From a bacterium (GTDB lineage: Bacteria; Hinthialibacterota; Hinthialibacteria; Hinthialibacterales; Hinthialibacteraceae): a stretch of DNA of 49,662 nucleotides. The DNA lies in assembly GCA_016125385.1 (NCBI GenBank), contig WGLV01000065.1:1-49662 (forward strand), given 5' to 3'. Below the pieces are notes generated by a model that was given only the letters and a program-made list of their open reading frames with translations, made no database searches and had not been told where the DNA came from. Numbering within the stretch: position 1 is the first letter of the stretch; every line of letters starts with the position of its first letter. The position numbers and the translations under genes are program-made. Shown here piece after piece: positions 34,503 to 42,700 of the stretch.

Positions 34503-34925
34503 ATGAATGACATAACGCCGGAACAGATTAATCTGGTGCAGTCAAGCTGGGGAATGGTCGCTCCGATTTCCGGCACCGCCGCGGAGCTGTTTTACGGCAG
34601 ACTGTTTGAGCTGGATCCAGGCCTTAGACCACTGTTTAAGAGCGATATCAAGGAACAAGGCAAAAAACTAATGCAGATGATCAGCGTGGCCGTACAGGGG
34701 TTGAATAACCTCGACGGCATCGTCCCCGCCGTACAAAGTCTGGGCAAGAGACACGTTGGATACGGCGTAAAGCCTGAACACTACGATACTGTCGGCGTCG
34801 CCTTGCTATGGACGCTGGAAAAAGGCTTGGGGAGCGAGTTTAACGAGGATGTCAAAACCGCATGGGAAAACGTATATGGAACTCTGGCGGCAGTAATGAA
34901 AGATGCAGCGTATAGCACTGCCTGA
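34503..34925 (+). CDS. single-domain globin (NO/O2-binding)
   Basis: 140 residues. A complete globin fold of the bacterial Vgb/flavohemoglobin type: helices A-H with proximal His in LGKRHVGYGVKP (residue 83), LFKSD at the C-D corner and TLEKGLGSEF late. There is no reductase domain, so it is a single-domain globin that needs a separate reductase for NO dioxygenase or NO reductase activity; the neighbouring flavin proteins could supply it. GAGG 9 bases before the ATG. Upstream gap 89 bases, no strong promoter seen. Confidence 0.9.
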   Translation: MNDITPEQINLVQSSWGMVAPISGTAAELFYGRLFELDPGLRPLFKSDIKEQGKKLMQMISVAVQGLNNLDGIVPAVQSLGKRHVGYGVKPEHYDTVGVALLWTLEKGLGSEFNEDVKTAWENVYGTLAAVMKDAAYSTA

Positions 34926-34973
34926 GATTAGAATAGCAAAAAGCTCGCCATCAGAAGCCATTAATGCTTTCTT

Positions 34974-35001
34974 TTGCATTAAGGTTCGGGCATGCTATAG
35001 T
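34974..35001 (+). promoter_or_regulatory. sigma-70-type promoter of nsrR
   Basis: TTGCAT (34974-34979) and TATAGT (34996-35001) with 16 bases between. Bacterial -35/-10 form, unlike the TATA boxes in the left third. Confidence 0.55.
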
Positions 35002-35054
35002 TAACGTAATAATCCGTTGTGGGATGAATAATCCTTACTGAGAAAAACATCACC

Positions 35055-35504
35055 GTGAATCTGACCCGGTTTACAGACTATTCCCTTCGAGTCTTTCTCT
35101 ATCTCGCGCTTCGTTCCGATCAGCGTGTCTCGATCGAAGACATAACCCGCTTTTATGGCATTTCAAAAGATCATCTGATCAAAGTCGTCAATAAGCTCGG
35201 ACGTCTGGGTTACATCAAGACCACTCGCGGCCGGAATGGCGGAATCGAACTGGCGAAACACCCCAGTGAGATCACCATCGGCGAGGTCGTGCGTAAAACG
35301 GAATCGAATTTTCATATCGTTGAATGTTTTGACCCTCAGACGAATCACTGTTCCGTCACGGGGGTTTGCCACCTCAAATTCATCCTTGCCGAAGCACTTG
35401 AAGCGTTTTTAAAAGTGCTTGATAACCACACGCTCGAAAGCATGATCATTGACAAAGAGATGGCGAAAAAGTTCCTCAAGATTAGCGAATCGCTGACAAT
35501 GTAA
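35055..35504 (+). CDS. nsrR: Rrf2-family nitric oxide-sensing repressor
   Basis: 149 residues starting at GTG 35055. Winged helix at 1-80 (FTDYSLRVFLYLAL, SKDHLIKVVNKLGRLGYI) and the cluster loop CFDPQTNHC-SVTGV-C, three cysteines spaced x7 and x5. NsrR of enterobacteria has the same three cysteines, though with a shorter first gap, and binds a [4Fe-4S] or [2Fe-2S] cluster that NO destroys. It should repress genes for NO defence; the adjacent globin and heme genes are natural targets. IscR-type spacing is different, so NsrR is the better match. Confidence 0.85.
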   Translation: MNLTRFTDYSLRVFLYLALRSDQRVSIEDITRFYGISKDHLIKVVNKLGRLGYIKTTRGRNGGIELAKHPSEITIGEVVRKTESNFHIVECFDPQTNHCSVTGVCHLKFILAEALEAFLKVLDNHTLESMIIDKEMAKKFLKISESLTM

Positions 35505-35661
35505 TATCAATTACAAAAATAATTAATTAGCATATTATTCATGTCATGCATTAATCTGATTTCGGCGGTCAAAAAGGTAGTTGGTTATCGCTGTCCGTGA
35601 CGCCCGGCTGCACAGCAATCCTTTCTGCATGCCCCGATTACATTCGCCGCCTTGAGCGCTA

Positions 35662-35908
35662 TGTTCCACAAATCCACGAAAAGAACGTCTGTGGCGTAAC
35701 CAGCGAGATCATTTCCTTTATCGCCGGTTCCAGAGGAAATCCATATTTGATGAGATTCCGCTTCTCTTCCACAGTGGCATGAAACTTTTTTCCGCCAATT
35801 CGGGATCGAAGAATTTCATTTTCGGCTTTGAGATACTGTACCTGCGCCATAATTTCATTGTCTCTTTGCAATAATAGCGCCATCAAAAGCAGATAGAACT
35901 ATTGTCGA
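35662..35908 (-). pseudogene. N-terminal remnant of a transposase, right copy
   Basis: 75 codons in an open frame: MALLLQRDNEIMAQVQYL, KAENEILRSRIGGKKF and KYGFPLEPAIKEMI, ending at VTPQTFFSWI before divergent sequence. The frame is intact, unlike the left copy (17934-18175), which has a small deletion. Both copies lie on the minus strand, so they are direct repeats on either side of the nitrogen island. Confidence 0.8.
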
Positions 35909-36158
35909 ATATTTGATAAATTCGATTCAGTATGCGTCTTGGATTCAGGTTTTTGGGCCGAGGCTGGTATTTTTAGAACAGCCCGATGGAAAGGTTCTAT
36001 GGGGGCAGGTCACGGCCTTATTATGTATGAATAAATCGTGCAAAAACCGTGCAATTCAGGGGTATTTTGAGGCTGTTTTGAGGGGGGCGTCAACGGGAAG
36101 GACAAGGATTTAACATGTTCTATCTGTTTGATTTCCTGAAGAATGTACAAGATATCGA

Positions 36159-36207
36159 ATCCGACTTCGGATCAGGCGGTTGGGGGTTCGAGTCCCTCCC
36201 GGCGCGA
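36159..36207 (+). tRNA. 3' half of a tRNA-Arg (anticodon TCG), fragment
   Basis: The sequence runs from the anticodon stem-loop (CTTCGGA loop, anticodon TCG) through variable loop GGCGG and T arm GGGGGTTCGAGTCCCTCC to the acceptor strand CGGCGCG and A. The 5' half (acceptor and D arm) is absent, and the anticodon stem has a C-A mismatch. No CCA is encoded. tRNA 3' halves are classic remnants of integrase attachment sites. Confidence 0.75.
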
Positions 36208-36320
36208 ATTGATTTGAATAGACTTACAACAAAATCCCCCCCCCTCCAAAATGTTCAGGCAAGCATTTTTTGAGTCCGCTGGATTCCGATCGAAAAAACG
36301 CCCAGTGACAAGCACGTTAG

Positions 36321-36452
36321 CAGGGCGAGGCCTTCGCCACAGGCGACTTTATCAAATTCGGTCCGATCATGGTTACAAGCGGAGCGGTAATGTTGGAAGA
36401 TATTGTGCTTGACGCTAAGGAGATGAAATCTCAGGACGACTCAGCGGTGTGA
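36321..36452 (+). pseudogene. C-terminal fragment of an unrecognised gene
   Basis: 43 codons after an in-frame stop: QGEAFATGDFIKFGPIMVTS and then GAVMLEDIVLDAKEMKSQDD, ending SAV. The composition is coding-like, but I do not recognise the family. A second fragment from ATG 36463 (MTIRVHNDGMLAKRNMSVID) is cut off by the NRPS end at 36541. Together they look like a gene pair destroyed by recombination. Confidence 0.4.
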
Positions 36453-36541
36453 GGATGCCAGCATGACCATCCGTGTTCACAACGACGGCATGTTGGCCAA
36501 GCGGAATATGAGCGTCATCGACCTTGCCGACAAGCCGGTTC

Positions 36542-37297
36542 TTACAAAAACATCTGAATGTCGGTCTGCATTTCGTGAAAGAGCTCATTCTGGTGGGTCT
36601 GGATGAAGAAATGATCGCCGCCGAACTGTTTTGATCGAAATGGGCCGGTGGTCAGGGCGCTCCAGGCGCGGAGCTGGTCATTGCTGACTTCCCCGTCGCG
36701 CAATCCGCCCAACGCAACGAGCGGAACGGGAACCGGCGCGACGCTCTCAGAGAGGCGGTAGGTTTCATTCAATTCGAAATCGGCCCGCATAGCGGGAAGA
36801 ATGATTTCCATCAGCTCTTCGTTTTCAAGCACGGAGGCGGGAGTGCCGTTGAGATCGCGCAGTTTGGCGCGGAATTCAGGATCGGGCAGAAGGTAAGTCT
36901 GGTCTTCATCATACGGAAGAATCGGCGAGCGGCGGGCGCATACCCACACGCATTCAGGGAGCCGGGCGCCGCGCTGATGCAGGCGCCTCGTCAACTCAAA
37001 AGCCACTGCGGCGCCCATGCTGTAGCCGAACAGCGCGAAAGGACGGTCCCAGCACTCGGCAAGCGCTTCTTCCAACGCAGGGATTAGCGCATCCATGCGA
37101 GTGAACGGCGGCTCAGACAAGCGGATTTCACGCCCCGGAAACAGAACGGGGCATATCTCCACCGATTGAGGCCAGCGCGTTTTCCACGCTCGAAACGCGG
37201 AGGCTCCACCGCCCGCGTAGGGAAAACAGAAAATCCGCAGGGCGGAATCGGATCGCGGCTCATTATAAGGAAGCCATTTTTTCAATTGCGATTGCAT
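36542..37297 (-). CDS. type II (editing) thioesterase, GrsT/RifR family
   Basis: 251 residues. alpha/beta-hydrolase with catalytic Ser93 in GYSMG, Asp in the GLRDGEV region near 200 and His229 in GGDHFF; IFCFPYAGGGASAFR is the family N-terminal signature. It clears misloaded phosphopantetheine groups from carrier domains of the NRPS. It is the last gene of the operon, 4 bases after the terminal NRPS gene. Confidence 0.92.
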   Translation of the reverse strand: MQSQLKKWLPYNEPRSDSALRIFCFPYAGGGASAFRAWKTRWPQSVEICPVLFPGREIRLSEPPFTRMDALIPALEEALAECWDRPFALFGYSMGAAVAFELTRRLHQRGARLPECVWVCARRSPILPYDEDQTYLLPDPEFRAKLRDLNGTPASVLENEELMEIILPAMRADFELNETYRLSESVAPVPVPLVALGGLRDGEVSNDQLRAWSALTTGPFRSKQFGGDHFFIQTHQNELFHEMQTDIQMFL

Positions 37298-37301
37298 TAA
37301 T

Positions 37302-39749
37302 TCATGTATCCTGTTCAGGCTGCAACTGGATTAACAATTCTCGCGCCAGCGTGGCGGCGTGCGGATCGTCGAGCAGGGTTTCGTGCGAGCCGGGGATTTC
37401 GATCACCTCGACGCCTTCTTCGGCGAATGCCGCCCACCCCATCGTCTTGTCACAGATTGTTTCCTGCTTTTCCCGCGCGGAAAAGAGGGTCAGCCGGCCC
37501 GGATACCGTGAATGTTCCCGAGGCGAAAACGCCATCGCGTGATTGAGTTTGCACACACGCAGATAGCGGCGGCCATCGTCAAGATTAAAATCTTCTGGAA
37601 CGTATTCGGCTTCTCGCGCTTTTTGCAGCACAAAACGGAGCTGGGCCTCTTCATCCATCCCGCGCAGGTCATCCAGCGAGACGTTCAGCGTCTGATAAAA
37701 CAGGCTGTACAGTAAGGCGGCGGAATCGATGGTTTTCTGGTTTTCCGGCACGATTGCCGGATGGGGCGCGTCAAGCATCGCAACAAACGGCTCGGGTTCA
37801 CCCTCTTCGATCAAAAGACGCGCTATCTCAACCGCAACATAGGCGCCGAATGAATAGCCCGCGAGACGATACGGTCCCCGAGGCTGGCATTGGCGGATTT
37901 CACGCAGGTACGCAGCCGCCATCTCCGGCATGGCGTGGAACGGCTCCTCGCCTTCATTCATCCCCATCGCCTGCAATCCATAAACCGGGAAGGCCCCGCC
38001 AAGCCGACGTGCGAGATTCACGTAACAGACGACATGCCCGCCCAACGGATGGACGCAAAACAGTGGATGCTGTTCGCCGCCGGGTTGAATCAGAACCATC
38101 GGAGACGGCGTGGCGGCGCCGGTTTCGCGCGACAAAACGGCAGCCATCGCTTCCAGCGTGCGCGAATGCAAAAACACGGAAAGCGGAATTTTTTTTCGAA
38201 AACGGCTTTCAATTTCAGCCGTGAGACGCGCGACCAGCAGCGAGTGGCCGCCCAGCAGGAAGAAATCGTCATGTACACTGACACGATCGACTCCAAGCAG
38301 ACGCATCCAGATTTGAGCCAGTTGAATTTCAAGAAGCGTACGCGGAGCGACAAACGCGGCGCGATCATGCAGTGAAAGCTGCGCGTCATGATACTCAGGA
38401 ACGCCGCATTCCCCGACTCCGCGCACGAGATGCTCTACCAGGCGCCCGGGGTTCTCCACTATCTGGCGAAGAACGTATTCAAATCCACACAGAATCGTTT
38501 CAACGGATGATCGCGGCAGGCGGCGCCGATCGGCGATCGCGGTGATTTCAAGGCGGGACGACGCCGCGATGAGCCAGGTCAACGGATGCGCCGTGCGAGC
38601 GCCCTGACTTTCAACAACAGACGCCCGCAAGGTTGAGTTCGGGGCTGACGCCCCAGCCGGAGCCGGGTAGTTTTGAAAAACCAGCAGGCTCTCATACAGC
38701 GGCGCCGACTGGGGCGCCTCGCTCCATGAATGGATTTCACCGGCGGAGCAGTCGCTGAACTCTTCGAGAGCCAGCAGATGTTGTTGAGTCGACCCCAGCC
38801 ACGTCTCAACCGTCATACCGGGATCGACGCGGAGACGAATGGGAATCGAATTTATAAACAGACCGACGATGGATTCGGCGCCCGGCAAGCGCGGAGGACG
38901 ACCGGAGACGGTCGCCCCAAACACGATGTCATCCCGCTCGCTATAGCGGCCGAGCATTATCGCCCAGGCGGCGCGCATGACATGGCTGAGCGTCAGACCA
39001 CGTTCGCGAGTCCAGCCGCGCATGGCTTCAAGCCAGTCTTCTGGCAGGAATACAGCGCGGCGGATAAATCGATCGGCGCTTTCATCCACCGGGATGGGCG
39101 GCGAGGAAACACCCAAGCGATTCGCCTGCGAAAAGCCCCGCAAATACGTACGCCAGAAGGTTTCAGAGGCGGATTTGTCTTTTTCTTTGATCCAGCGGAT
39201 GTAGTTTTTATATGGAACAGCGGATGGCAGAACGGGTTCTGTCTTCGAGCAAGCGCTTTGATACAGCGCAAATAATTCATTAAACAGTATCGGTAACGAC
39301 CATCCATCCAGCAGGATGTGATGCCAGGTGAAAACCAGCAGAGATTCCTTCTCCCGGCGGTGGAGCAGCGTCAGTCGAAACAGCGGAGCGCGTTGAAAGC
39401 GGAACTCGCGCAGACGATCCGCATGCAGGAATTCCTGTAACGTTGCGTCATACGAATCGTCCGGCACAGAGCGCCAATCCATCTCTTCCAGCGGCGTCTC
39501 CACATCACGCAAGACCGCCTGCACCGGTTCGTCGAGGCCTTCCCAGGCGAACGCGGTACGCAACACGGGGTGACGGGCCATCAGGCGCTTCCACGAATCG
39601 AACATCGCCGTACGATCCAGCGAACCTTCAAGCAGGAAGACGGATTGCTCGACGTGAACGCCTGTCCGGGGGGCGGCTAACGACTGAAACAGCATTCCCC
39701 GTTGAGAGGGTGATAATGTATAGAGGTCTTCGACGGCTTTTTGCTTCAT
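37302..39749 (-). CDS. terminal NRPS protein C-T-TE without an adenylation domain
   Basis: 815 residues. Condensation domain 8-430 with HHILLDGWS at 143-151; its start (YTLSPSQRGMLFQSL) is the type that accepts D-configured donors, consistent with the preceding epimerase. Carrier domain around 470-535, phosphopantetheine Ser503 in LLGGHSLL. Thioesterase 550-810 with Ser633 in GYSFG, Asp660 and His789 (GSHETLL). Between C and T only about 35 residues remain (VRGVGECGVPEYHDAQLSLH), where a 500-residue A domain is normal. The T domain must be charged in trans, or the C domain acts without an added amino acid (for example in cyclisation or dimerisation). Gap to the previous gene: 21 bases. Confidence 0.88.
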   Translation of the reverse strand: MKQKAVEDLYTLSPSQRGMLFQSLAAPRTGVHVEQSVFLLEGSLDRTAMFDSWKRLMARHPVLRTAFAWEGLDEPVQAVLRDVETPLEEMDWRSVPDDSYDATLQEFLHADRLREFRFQRAPLFRLTLLHRREKESLLVFTWHHILLDGWSLPILFNELFALYQSACSKTEPVLPSAVPYKNYIRWIKEKDKSASETFWRTYLRGFSQANRLGVSSPPIPVDESADRFIRRAVFLPEDWLEAMRGWTRERGLTLSHVMRAAWAIMLGRYSERDDIVFGATVSGRPPRLPGAESIVGLFINSIPIRLRVDPGMTVETWLGSTQQHLLALEEFSDCSAGEIHSWSEAPQSAPLYESLLVFQNYPAPAGASAPNSTLRASVVESQGARTAHPLTWLIAASSRLEITAIADRRRLPRSSVETILCGFEYVLRQIVENPGRLVEHLVRGVGECGVPEYHDAQLSLHDRAAFVAPRTLLEIQLAQIWMRLLGVDRVSVHDDFFLLGGHSLLVARLTAEIESRFRKKIPLSVFLHSRTLEAMAAVLSRETGAATPSPMVLIQPGGEQHPLFCVHPLGGHVVCYVNLARRLGGAFPVYGLQAMGMNEGEEPFHAMPEMAAAYLREIRQCQPRGPYRLAGYSFGAYVAVEIARLLIEEGEPEPFVAMLDAPHPAIVPENQKTIDSAALLYSLFYQTLNVSLDDLRGMDEEAQLRFVLQKAREAEYVPEDFNLDDGRRYLRVCKLNHAMAFSPREHSRYPGRLTLFSAREKQETICDKTMGWAAFAEEGVEVIEIPGSHETLLDDPHAATLARELLIQLQPEQDT

Positions 39750-39770
39750 ATTGAAATGGAGAACTTTTCT

Positions 39771-42700
39771 CTATTGTTCAAATTCGAGTTGATTCAAGAC
39801 GGAGTCCAGCTGGTTCTGATCGAGATCGACGTCACTGAACTCGGATGGAGACAACGCGCCCGCGTCATTTGAACGGCAATGATCGATCAGGCGGCTCAGG
39901 CGATTCTCAAAGCGGTTCATCCATGACTCGATTGTCTCAGGGCGATGGAGAGCTCGGCTGTAAATCCATTGCACGCGCAATCGTTCCTGATGAATCGATG
40001 CGACGATTTCCAGCTCGTGCAGACGCCGCGCGTTTGGGTCCATCATGGGGCCGGTTGATTCTTCCGCGAAACCAAGAATGAACGACGATGATGCAACGGA
40101 TCGATCGAAACGCCCCAGATAGTTGAACGCGACCTGTGGATGCGGCCAGCGGCTCATTTCGTCAGGCCGGGCGTTCTTCAATAAACCATATTCAAAAGCA
40201 TGGCGGGCGAAACGCCGCGATTGTTCCTTCATCGCGATCAGAAGGTCTCTTTCGTTCTTCGAATCACCAGGTTCGAGCATAACAGGGTACAACGTAGTGA
40301 ACCAGCCAACCGTTCGAGACAGATCGATGCCCTCTCCCTCAAAATCCCGACCGTGTCCCTCCAGATGGATAAGACATTGAGCCGTATCCATCCACTCGCA
40401 TAACACCGGCGCCAGCGCAGCGAGCAGCGTTTCCTGTACATTCACGCCGTAGGCGGACGCAGCCTGATGAAGGAGCGCGCCGGTGTCTTCGGAAGATAGA
40501 ATTATCGCACGGCTTTCAGCGGTATTCGCAGTATTCGCATCTGATTCCACAGTGAAGTCATGCGGGATCAGTGAAAGGACGGGAGTCCGACTTCTCCAGA
40601 ATTCCGCAGCTGCGTTCATGCGGCGGGATTGGGTGTATTCGTGCAAGCGGCGCGTCCAGCCCGTCCAGGACGAAGAGATGTCGGGCGGCAGCGGTTCGCC
40701 GCGATGGATCGCCTCCATTTCTTCAAACAGTACACGCCATGACACGCCGTCGATGGCGAGATGATGAATCACGATTAAACACAACGCGGGCCGTCCCGCG
40801 CCCATGTTGAAACGCGCCGCGGCAACGATCGGTCCGGTTTCGACATTCAGGCTCGACTGGACTCGTCCCGCATATTCGGCGATGCGTTCGGATCTAACTT
40901 GTTCAGCATCACCAGATGCGTCATATTCAAAAAGACGCGGAGCCGCTTGCGTTGGATCAATGGCGGATTGATTCCATTGTTCTCCAGACCGGGAAAATCG
41001 GAGACGCAGTGCGTCATGACGCACTATCAGCGCGTTCAGGATCCGTTCAATCTCTTTGATTGAAACCGATTCAGGGATTTCCAGAAATACCGCCTGATTG
41101 AAATAGTGCGGATGATTGTTGCAGCGTTCAAAGAAGTAACTCTGGATCGGTGTAAGCGGGAGCAATCCTTCTACCGTTTCAGTCAGAGATATTGAATCAG
41201 CCACCGGTTCAGCGACCGAAGCCAATTCGGCAAGCGTCTGGTTCTGGAAAATCTGTTTATGGGTCAATCTGTATCCGGCGCGGCGGGCGCGAGCAATTAC
41301 CTGCGCGCTCTGAATAGAATCGCCCCCCAGCATGAAGAAATTGTCATGCAGCCCGGCGCGCTCGACTCCCAAAACATCAACCCAGATATCAGCCAGCGCT
41401 TTTTCGACCGGCGTACCGGGCGGCGTATAGCGGGCGGATTCGGATTGAAAGACCGGCGCGGGTAAGGCGGATCGGTCGATCTTGCCATTGGGCGAGAGCG
41501 GCCATTCGTCGAGATAGAGCAGCGCCGATGGAACCATGTATTCGGGGAGCTTACGTTTAAGCGAATTGAGTATCGCCATCTCACCGCGTTTATCGGCGAG
41601 CAGATAGCCGACGATTTTTTTGACGCCGGGCGCGTCTTCACGCAGCAGTACGATCGCCTCTCGAACCTCAGGCAATGAAGATAACGCCGCTTCGATTTCT
41701 CCCAGTTCCACGCGAAAGCCTCGAATCTTGATCTGGGAATCGAGACGGCCGAAAAATTCAATCTCTCCGGAAGGTAACCATCGGACGGAATCGCCGGTGC
41801 GATACATGCGCGCGCCGGGCGATGGGGCGTAAGGATCGGGAAGAAACATTTCGCCCGTTAATGCGGGGCGGCGATGATACCCTCGCGCGACGCAAACGCC
41901 CCCAATAAAAAGTTCGCCCGGGACGCCGACGGGACATGGATTCAGCCAGGGATCAAGCACATAAAGCCGGACGTTTTGAATGGGCCGGCCGATGGGGACG
42001 ATCGGGCGATCATACTCGGGACGGCAAGCCCAATGGCTAACTTCAATCGCTGCTTCCGTCGGTCCATAGAGATCGTGTAATTCGGCGCCGAGACGTTGGA
42101 AAAAGAGAGTCATCGTCTCATAAGGCAATGCTTCTCCGCTGGTGAATACACGTTTTACCGTGCGGCAACGTTCAACGCCTTCCTGCTCAAGAAAAACGCG
42201 AAGCATGGGCGCGACGAAGTGAATCACTGTGATTTTCCGGCGTTGAACCAGTTCCATGATGTACGCAGCGTCACGGTGACCGCCCGGCCTGGCAATCACG
42301 AGCGTCGCCCCCGTCATTAAAGGCCAGAAGAGTTCCCATACGGAAACGTCAAAGCTGAAAGGAGTTTTCTGGACGACGCGATCGCGTGGCGTCAGGGGGA
42401 ACATGGTTTGCCCCCAAAGAAGGCGATTGCACACGCCGCGATGAGCGTTCATCACGCCTTTGGGGATCCCAGTTGAACCTGAAGTATAGATGACATAGGC
42501 CAGGTTATCCGGCGTTTGTACAGGCGGCAGGTCCGTATCAGCGAGCGAATCCAATTTCGCCGATTCCTCATCCAGGCAAATATATCTCCCGGATTCAGGC
42601 AGGCGATCCAAGTGCCGGCTCATGGTTATCACGGCGGCAACGCGCGAGTCATCCAGCATGAACGACAGACGATCTTGCGGATAATCGGGATCAAGCGGAA

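Larger units (their letters stand above)
35505..36541. other. degraded island border (no intact gene)
   Basis: About 1 kb of remnants: a transposase N-terminal copy (35662-35908), a tRNA 3' half (36159-36207) and two short gene fragments (36321-36452 and from 36463). A homopolymer run of C near 36237-36245. No complete gene is seen. Confidence 0.6.

Noticed and set aside
35913-36113. 66-codon frame after the right transposase remnant
   Set aside because: It runs through the border of the repeat and into non-coding DNA, with no binding site and no recognised fold.
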